Shown here piece after piece: positions 7,221 to 11,514 of a stretch of 11,514 nucleotides of DNA. Origin of the DNA: an uncultured Eubacteriales bacterium (GTDB lineage Bacteria; Bacillota; Clostridia; Oscillospirales; Oscillospiraceae). A program made the translations under genes and the position numbers. The DNA is taken from assembly GCA_902475515.1 (NCBI GenBank), contig CABSAB010000022.1, forward strand, positions 1 to 11,514, written 5' to 3'. The notes below the pieces were generated by a model. The model worked only from the letters and a program-made list of their open reading frames with translations. It searched no databases and had not been told where the DNA came from. Position 1 is the first letter of the stretch, and every line of letters begins with the position of its first letter.

Positions 7221-7249
7221 TCATATTTCCGCTTGTCCGCTCATAGTCT
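7221..7249 (+). promoter_or_regulatory. Sigma-E-type promoter of the spoIIIA operon
   Basis: TCATATT (7221-7227) matches the B. subtilis sigma-E -35 consensus KMATATT in full. CATAGTCT (7242-7249) matches the CATAnnMT form of the -10 box, with 14 bases between them, as expected. It lies between the secF terminator and spoIIIAA. In B. subtilis spoIIIA is transcribed by sigma-E in the mother cell, so the context agrees. Transcription would start near 7256, leaving a leader of only about 15 bases. Confidence 0.8.
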
Positions 7250-7270
7250 TTAGAGCAGGAGGCGAGGAAG

Positions 7271-8314
7271 ATGGAACTGAAGATATTGCCCCCGGAGCTG
7301 GAGCAAGCGTTTTTTTCCATGCCCCTTAAGCGGCAAATGTCGGCTATGGAGCTCCGGTTTCGTCTGGGAGCTCCGGTAAAGCTGGTGTTCCCTTGGGGAG
7401 AAGAGCTTTTGATGCAGGGGCAGGCGTCTGTTCCGGTGACGGACGGGCTGCTTCGGACGCTGGTAGACCGGGCGACGGGCTTTTCCCCATATGCCTTGCG
7501 CGGAGAAGAGGCAGGGCTGTTTCTTCCCTTGGAGGATGGCTGCCGTTTGGGGCTCTGCGGGGAGGCAGTCATGCAGGAGGGACAGATCAAAGGCATTCGT
7601 CATGTGAGCTCCGCTGTGATCCGCCTGGCCCGTGAAAGGAAGGGAATTGCGGAAGCGCAAGCGGACAAGCTGATACAAAATAGCACGGTGCAGTCCGCGT
7701 TGATCATTTCACCGCCGGGGCGGGGGAAGACCACGTTTCTCAGGGATCTGATCCGTTGTGTCAGCACACGGGGATTCCGTGTCAGTGTAGTGGACGAGCG
7801 CCGGGAGCTGGCGGCAGTCCGGGAGGGGGTGCCACAGCTGGATGTCGGCCCCACCACCGATGTGCTCAGCCTATGCCCCAAGGCCCAGGCCATCCCGCTG
7901 CTGGTGCGGGTCATGACACCGCAAGTGCTTGCGCTGGACGAGCTTTCCGGGACAGAGGAACTGGATATGGCTCTGGAGGCGGCATTTTGTGGAGTGGCGC
8001 TATTTGCCACGGCCCATGGGGAAGGATTGACGTCGCTCCGGTCAAGGCCCGGCTATGGAAAGCTAATTGATGCAGGAGCATTTCAGTGGTGCATCACCCT
8101 CGATCGCTTTGATTCAGTACGAATGGAAAGGCTGGAACAACATGGTAAAACTGATGGGAGCCTGTATGGTAACAGCGGCGTCTTTGATGGGCGGCTGGGC
8201 CGCAAGGCAGGGTATGGCCCGGCGGCTCGGGCTGCTGCGGCAGCTTCGGCTGGGCTTGGAATTGATGCAGGGAGAAATGGAACTGAGTATGCCCTCCATG
8301 GAGGAACTGTTTGA
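7271..8314 (+). CDS. spoIIIAA: Stage III sporulation protein AA, secretion-type ATPase
   Basis: Mother-cell ATPase related to type II/IV secretion ATPases. It is thought to power the SpoIIIA-SpoIIQ channel that keeps the engulfed forespore active. Walker A is PPGRGKTT (148-155), followed by VSVVDERREL (171-180). Walker B is VLALDEL (219-225), and FATAHG (245-250) follows, as in the family. AGGAGG at 7257-7262 supports the start, and a sigma-E promoter precedes it. The frame runs to 347 residues, against about 307 in B. subtilis. Family-like sequence appears to end near residue 292, and the last 50 or so residues (Ala- and Gly-rich) are read from DNA that codes for spoIIIAB in another frame. 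This suggests a lost stop codon or a frameshift near 8140. The core protein is intact. Confidence 0.9.
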   Translation: MELKILPPELEQAFFSMPLKRQMSAMELRFRLGAPVKLVFPWGEELLMQGQASVPVTDGLLRTLVDRATGFSPYALRGEEAGLFLPLEDGCRLGLCGEAVMQEGQIKGIRHVSSAVIRLARERKGIAEAQADKLIQNSTVQSALIISPPGRGKTTFLRDLIRCVSTRGFRVSVVDERRELAAVREGVPQLDVGPTTDVLSLCPKAQAIPLLVRVMTPQVLALDELSGTEELDMALEAAFCGVALFATAHGEGLTSLRSRPGYGKLIDAGAFQWCITLDRFDSVRMERLEQHGKTDGSLYGNSGVFDGRLGRKAGYGPAARAAAAASAGLGIDAGRNGTEYALHGGTV

Positions 8315-8654
8315 CCGGGTAGGCCGGCAACTGGATGGCCTGGCAGGCGAGTTTTTTCTGGGGACGGCGGCGCAGATGGCGGCCGTCACAGGCAGGCCGC
8401 CCCAGACAGCGATGAAGATCCAGCTGGAGCTTATGCCGCTGCCGCTTGACAAGGGGGAAACAGACCTTTTGGTGGAGCTGTCCGGCTGTTTGGGTCGATA
8501 TGACCTGTCCGGCCAGGCAAGGGCGCTGGAGCTCTACAAGAACCGCCTGGACGGAGCAATTGCCCAGCGGGAGGGGACACTTCGTCAGAGGGCCAGAGCA
8601 TCAATGACCGCCTCGGTATGTGCGGGTCTAGCATTGATTGTGATCTTACTGTAA
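8142..8654 (+). CDS. spoIIIAB: Stage III sporulation protein AB
   Basis: Second gene of the spoIIIA operon, a membrane-associated protein with similarity to GspF-type secretion platform proteins, acting in the mother cell. From the ATG at 8142 the product has 170 residues, almost the B. subtilis length (171). It starts with a hydrophobic N-terminal helix (MVKLMGACMVTAASLMGGW), continues as a largely helical soluble region with RRLGLLRQLRLGLELMQGEM, and ends in a C-terminal transmembrane segment (ASVCAGLALIVILL). An upstream in-frame ATG at 8067 is open but would add an unrelated N-terminus, so I prefer 8142, although its Shine-Dalgarno site (AAAGG) is weak. It overlaps the reading frame of spoIIIAA by 173 bases, so expression may depend on translation of spoIIIAA. 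Confidence 0.9.
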   Translation: MVKLMGACMVTAASLMGGWAARQGMARRLGLLRQLRLGLELMQGEMELSMPSMEELFDRVGRQLDGLAGEFFLGTAAQMAAVTGRPPQTAMKIQLELMPLPLDKGETDLLVELSGCLGRYDLSGQARALELYKNRLDGAIAQREGTLRQRARASMTASVCAGLALIVILL

Positions 8655-8666
8655 AAGGAGCCGCCC

Positions 8667-8861
8667 ATGGATATTGATTTGATTTTCAAGATTGCGGCGG
8701 TGGGCATCATCGTCTCCATACTCAATCAGGTGCTGGTTCGCTCCGGCCGGGAGGAACAGGCCACCATGACCACCCTGGCAGGTCTGGTAGTTGTACTGAT
8801 GATCCTGGTGCAGAAGATCGCGGAGCTGTTCGAACTGGTCAAGACCCTGTTTAACTTTTGA
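8667..8861 (+). CDS. spoIIIAC: Stage III sporulation protein AC
   Basis: Very small membrane protein (64 residues; 68 in B. subtilis) of the SpoIIIA complex in the mother-cell membrane around the forespore. Two hydrophobic segments are visible (about 7-22 and 34-50), separated by the charged loop RSGREEQ, as is typical of the family. The start is well supported: AAAGGAG (8654-8660) precedes the ATG by six bases and overlaps the spoIIIAB stop. Its own stop overlaps the start of spoIIIAD. The biochemical role is not known beyond membership of the complex. Confidence 0.93.
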   Translation: MDIDLIFKIAAVGIIVSILNQVLVRSGREEQATMTTLAGLVVVLMILVQKIAELFELVKTLFNF

Positions 8862-9250
8862 TGGATGCAGTCTTTAAATGCGCGGCGGTTGCGGTAGCCG
8901 GGGCATTGCTGGCGTTGGTGGTCCGGCGGCAGAGCGGCGAGTTTGCGGCGCTGGTGTCCATGGGAGCGGTGCTGGCGGTATTCGTTTTGGGAATGGAGTT
9001 CTTGAAGCCGGTGCTGACCTTTGCAGATACCCTCCAGGAGACGGCCCGGCTTCAGGAGGGGGCCATAGGCCCGGTGATGAAAACGCTGGCCATTGGATTT
9101 GTAACAGAGACCGGCAAAAATATTTGTGAGGATGCCGGAGAAAAAACGGTTGCCGGTGCGCTGCAAATGGCAGGCGGGATCGGCGCGTTTTATGTGCTGC
9201 TGCCGCTGCTTTCCAGTGTATTGGAGCTGCTGGAGCAGATGCTTTCATGA
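8861..9250 (+). CDS. spoIIIAD: Stage III sporulation protein AD
   Basis: Small polytopic membrane protein of the SpoIIIA complex; the SpoIIIAC and SpoIIIAD families share sequence similarity. The product has 129 residues (133 in B. subtilis). Hydrophobic segments lie at about 5-22, 30-48, 65-80 and 98-117, with a conserved-looking middle containing ETGKNICEDAGEK. The ATG at 8861 shares its A with the TGA of spoIIIAC; a TTG one codon earlier is also possible. No separate Shine-Dalgarno site is obvious, so translation is probably coupled to spoIIIAC. The end overlaps spoIIIAE by four bases (ATGA). Confidence 0.93.
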   Translation: MDAVFKCAAVAVAGALLALVVRRQSGEFAALVSMGAVLAVFVLGMEFLKPVLTFADTLQETARLQEGAIGPVMKTLAIGFVTETGKNICEDAGEKTVAGALQMAGGIGAFYVLLPLLSSVLELLEQMLS

Positions 9251-10350
9251 GGTGTACTGTGAGAAAAGGAATGCTGATGGCGATCCTATGTATGTTGTTG
9301 CTGCTCCCTGTCCACGGGACGGATCTGGAGGAGCAGAGCAAAAAGCTAGGCCTTTCGGAGGTTGAGCAGGCGCTGCCCCAGGAGGCGGGGGAACTGATGG
9401 GAGATCGGGATGTCACTGATAGCGGCGGCCTTGGCGAAGGCGTTCGAAAGATTATTGTTGCCGCAGCCGAAAAAAGCCATGGTGCTGTAAAAAACGGTAT
9501 GGCCCTTTGCGGACAGGTTTTGGCAATCGTGCTGCTTTCCGCAGTGCTGCGGGGCGTAGGCGGCACTCAGCCGGAAATGGCAATGCGGCTGGCGGGCGTG
9601 CTTGCCATCGGTGTGGTATGCCTGGGGCGGATATCAAGTTTTTTTACCCAGGCAGTGCAGACGGTGGACAGTATGACCACCTTTTCCGGCTTTCTGTTCT
9701 CTGCCCTGGCTGCTGCCACTGCGGCCACTGGTGCGGTGGGGACCTCTACGGCATTATATGGTGTCACGGTGTTGATCCTGGGCGTCATGGCAAAGGTGGT
9801 CCAGGCCATTTTTATCCCGGGGATTTCCTGCTATATGGCCCTGTCGGTGGCAGATGGTGCCCTGGGAGATGGGAGCCTCAAACCGGCGGGAGATGCCTTA
9901 AAGCAGCTGCTTAGCAGTGCGCTGAAGTTTTCGGTGCTGATCTTTACAGCATATATGTCCCTCAGCGGAGTCATCAGCGGCAGCGCGGATTCCTCCGCGG
10001 TGCGGGCGGCAAAGCTGGCGATCACAACGGCGGTGCCTGTGGTGGGCAGTATGATCGCCGATGCCTCAGAGACCCTGCTGGTGAGTGCCGGACTTCTTCG
10101 CAGCGGCGTGGGCGTCTTTGGCCTGCTGGGTGTTTTGGCAGTGAGCATTGGTCCGTTTCTGGAGACAGGCCTGCAATATCTGATGCTGAAATTCTCTGCT
10201 GCTGCGGCTGCTTTGGTGGGCGAGAAGGAGCTTTCCGGCCTGATCGGCGCCCTGGCGGCGGCGTTGGGCCTGCTGACAGCTGTGACGGGGGTGTGTACGG
10301 TGATTTTAATGATCGGATGCGTGTGCTTTATGAAGGCGGCAGCGCCATGA
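9247..10350 (+). CDS. spoIIIAE: Stage III sporulation protein AE
   Basis: Large polytopic membrane protein, 367 residues (about 399 in B. subtilis), proposed as a permease-like core of the mother-cell side of the SpoIIIA-SpoIIQ apparatus. The N-terminus looks like a signal peptide (RKGMLMAILCMLLLLPVHG, up to about residue 24), followed by a charged extracytoplasmic stretch. Repeated hydrophobic segments then run from about 80 to the end, with conserved-looking IFIPGISCYMALS and LSGVISGSADSSAVRAAKLA. The start overlaps the spoIIIAD stop by four bases; an alternative ATG at 9271 would shorten the N-terminus by eight residues. spoIIIAF starts on the ATGA that ends this gene. Confidence 0.95.
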   Translation: MRCTVRKGMLMAILCMLLLLPVHGTDLEEQSKKLGLSEVEQALPQEAGELMGDRDVTDSGGLGEGVRKIIVAAAEKSHGAVKNGMALCGQVLAIVLLSAVLRGVGGTQPEMAMRLAGVLAIGVVCLGRISSFFTQAVQTVDSMTTFSGFLFSALAAATAATGAVGTSTALYGVTVLILGVMAKVVQAIFIPGISCYMALSVADGALGDGSLKPAGDALKQLLSSALKFSVLIFTAYMSLSGVISGSADSSAVRAAKLAITTAVPVVGSMIADASETLLVSAGLLRSGVGVFGLLGVLAVSIGPFLETGLQYLMLKFSAAAAALVGEKELSGLIGALAAALGLLTAVTGVCTVILMIGCVCFMKAAAP

Positions 10351-10826
10351 TGGATTTTCGGGCATATTTGATCCGGCTGACAGCTGCGGCGATCCTGGGT
10401 GCAATCGTGCGGAGATTGGCACCCGCAGGCGGTGCGGGACGGGCGGCGCGGTTGGGCGCGGGACTGCTGGTGCTGCTCACTGCCTTTTCGCCCCTTGCGT
10501 CCGTCAACACCGCGTCTGCGGCCCAGGACCTGGTGCGGCATGGATACGCTGATCCCCTGACAACCGTAGAGTTCAGCAAAAATGTCAACGATCTTCTCTC
10601 TGAGCTCATAACAGAGCAGGCGGAGGCATATATATTGGACAAGGCCCAGGAGCTTGGCATGGTTGTGACGGCGGAGGTCACGGTAATGGTGGAGGACACC
10701 TATCCGGTTCCCTATGCCGTCAAGCTCAGCGGAAGCCCCACGGCGGCACAGCAGGCAAAACTCAAGGAGGTCATAGCCGCCGATCTCAAGATACCGGAGG
10801 AGAGACAGGAGTGGTTGAATATGTGA
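10347..10826 (+). CDS. spoIIIAF: Stage III sporulation protein AF
   Basis: Membrane-anchored component of the SpoIIIA complex. The product has 159 residues. Two hydrophobic helices near the N-terminus (about 5-25 and 32-52) are followed by a soluble domain of about 105 residues, the ring-building-motif-like part known for this family. The ATG at 10347 is chosen because its ATGA overlaps the spoIIIAE stop and gives a clean membrane N-terminus; earlier in-frame starts lie within spoIIIAE. A second ATG follows immediately. The end overlaps the start of spoIIIAG, and the last eight bases of the gene belong to the 31-bp inverted repeat described separately. Confidence 0.92.
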   Translation: MMDFRAYLIRLTAAAILGAIVRRLAPAGGAGRAARLGAGLLVLLTAFSPLASVNTASAAQDLVRHGYADPLTTVEFSKNVNDLLSELITEQAEAYILDKAQELGMVVTAEVTVMVEDTYPVPYAVKLSGSPTAAQQAKLKEVIAADLKIPEERQEWLNM

Positions 10827-11004
10827 AAAGCGGGACATGGAATGGGATGCTGAAAAAGCTTAAAGCCTACCGTTTCCCGGCGCTGATCCTGCTGCTGGGA
10901 TTGGGGCTGATGCTGTTGCCTTCGGGGCTGTCCAAAGAGGAACCGGAGAAAGTGCTATCCCCATTCTGACTCTCATCCCATTCCATGTCCCGCTTTTCAC
11001 ATAT
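10819..11004. repeat. Perfect 31-bp inverted repeat, spoIIIAF/AG junction
   Basis: The left arm is 10819-10849, covering the end of spoIIIAF and the start of spoIIIAG. The right arm is 10974-11004, and 124 bases separate them. All 31 positions match, and the match stops abruptly on both sides. Confidence 0.95.
10953..11004. other. 52-bp chimeric inverted patch inside spoIIIAG
   Basis: Bases 10953-10974 are the exact reverse complement of 11112-11133, and bases 10974-11004 are the exact reverse complement of 10819-10849; base 10974 is shared. The patch therefore equals the reverse complement of a molecule in which 10819-10849 is joined directly to 11112-11133. Nothing in it is unaccounted for, and no target-site duplication is visible. 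It introduces a stop and a +1 frameshift. This resembles multi-step template switching or a chimeric read rather than a transposable element. Confidence 0.85.
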
Positions 11005-11133
11005 CAAAAGAGGCGGAGGCACTGCTGTCGGAGCTTCAGGGGGCAGGGGAGGTCAAGATACTCTTCAGCCTGGAAAACGATGGGCAGAGGGAGTATCTTT
11101 CCGATGTCTCCGAGAGTCAGAATGGGGATAGCA
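10953..11133. repeat. Perfect 22-bp inverted repeat within spoIIIAG
   Basis: The left arm is 10953-10974 and the right arm is 11112-11133, with 137 bases between. All 22 positions match. The left arm shares its last base with the right arm of the 31-bp repeat, so the two repeats interlock. Confidence 0.95.
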
Positions 11134-11347
11134 GTCAGAGCTCCCAGCAGACGGTACTTCCCAGTGGAAGCGGCGGCGAAAATCCGGTGATCCAGAGCCG
11201 CAGCTATCCCAAATTTCGCGGCGCGGTGGTGCTGTGCAGCGGCGAGAGCCCCAGCCTGACCTTGCGCATCAAACAGGCGCTGTCCAGCCTGACCGGGCTG
11301 GGTATGGATAGAATCAGCGTATTAAAGATGAATTGAAGGAGGACACT

Positions 11348-11514
11348 ATGACAACAAAGCTTTGGAAACGGAACGCAGTGGTGGCGGTGGTGCTGCTGTT
11401 TATCTGCGTGGGGATCTACCTAAACTGGTCCTACAATAAGGAACCTGCGGCAGAAACGGCTTCCGGTACCTTGGAACTGGCGGACACGCTGGATCTGGCT
11501 CTTTTGAATGTAAT
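11348..11514 (+). CDS. spoIIIAH: Stage III sporulation protein AH, N-terminal part
   Basis: Only the first 55 codons lie in the window. SpoIIIAH is the mother-cell partner of forespore SpoIIQ; its soluble domain, similar to the YscJ/FliF ring-building fold, forms a ring across the engulfing space. The visible part has a short basic N-terminus (MTTKLWKRN), a transmembrane helix (about 9-27, VVAVVLLFICVGIYLNW) and then a Glu- and Ala-rich stretch, as expected. AAGGAGGA (11336-11342) overlaps the spoIIIAG stop and precedes the ATG at good spacing, so AH can be translated even if spoIIIAG is broken. Identification rests on operon position and topology, because the diagnostic domain is outside the window. 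Confidence 0.85.
   Translation, partial: MTTKLWKRNAVVAVVLLFICVGIYLNWSYNKEPAAETASGTLELADTLDLALLNV

Larger units (their letters stand above)
10823..11336 (+). pseudogene. spoIIIAG: Stage III sporulation protein AG, interrupted by a 52-bp patch
   Basis: SpoIIIAG is a single-pass protein whose soluble domain forms a large ring in the intermembrane space between mother cell and forespore. The 5' part encodes KKLKAY and a transmembrane helix (about residues 18-36), then SKEEPEK, after which the frame meets TGA at 10967-10969, giving only 48 residues. The rest continues in a different frame from 11004 to the stop at 11336 with typical features: EAEALLSELQGAGEVKILFS, a Ser/Gln-rich linker, SRSYPKFRGAVVLCSG, and an ISVLKMN end. 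Removing 10953-11004 joins both parts in frame as SKEEPEKAKEAEALL, for 153 residues. The GTG at 10823 overlaps the spoIIIAF stop; GTG 10811 and ATG 10847 are alternatives. If the patch is an artefact or polymorphic, the gene is functional. Confidence 0.8.

Noticed and set aside
10953..11004. A miniature transposable element inserted into spoIIIAG.
   Set aside because: Every base of the patch is explained by inverted copies of its own flanks. It has no terminal repeats of its own and no target-site duplication.

Overview
The window looks like a chromosomal segment of an endospore-forming, moderately GC-rich member of the Clostridia. An Oscillospiraceae-like gut lineage is my inference from codon and GC style, the separate secD and secF genes, and a complete spoIIIA operon; no database search was possible. 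Every supported gene is on the + strand.

Layout. Positions 20-1624 carry leuD and leuB, the end of a leucine operon whose leuC probably lies just upstream; it closes with a strong hairpin terminator. After a 307-bp AT-rich gap with two candidate sigma-A promoters comes a class I aminotransferase resembling aspartate aminotransferases (1932-3131). Next is purB, adenylosuccinate lyase, whose N-terminus has a start/frame problem. A terminator-like hairpin and a near-consensus sigma-A promoter separate it from secD-secF, the proton-motive-force-driven accessory subunits of the Sec translocase. After the secF terminator, a site matching the mother-cell sigma-E consensus in both boxes opens the spoIIIA operon: spoIIIAA, AB, AC, AD, AE, AF, AG and the start of AH. 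Together with SpoIIQ these form the channel or feeding-tube apparatus between mother cell and forespore. Most junctions in the operon are short overlaps, which suggests translational coupling.

The most striking observation is in spoIIIAG. A 52-bp patch (10953-11004) sits between the codons for the membrane segment and those for the soluble domain. It consists exactly of the reverse complement of a 22-bp stretch lying 107 bp downstream, followed by the reverse complement of a 31-bp stretch lying 103 bp upstream, sharing one base at the junction. The patch introduces a stop and a frameshift, yet removing exactly those 52 bp restores one open SpoIIIAG reading frame. This could be a very recent template-switch mutation, a polymorphic switch, or a library or assembly chimera; the sequence alone cannot decide. 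Two softer anomalies are a possible small insertion at the purB start and a long spoIIIAA/spoIIIAB overlap. I found no tRNA, rRNA, CRISPR array, insertion sequence or phage gene.
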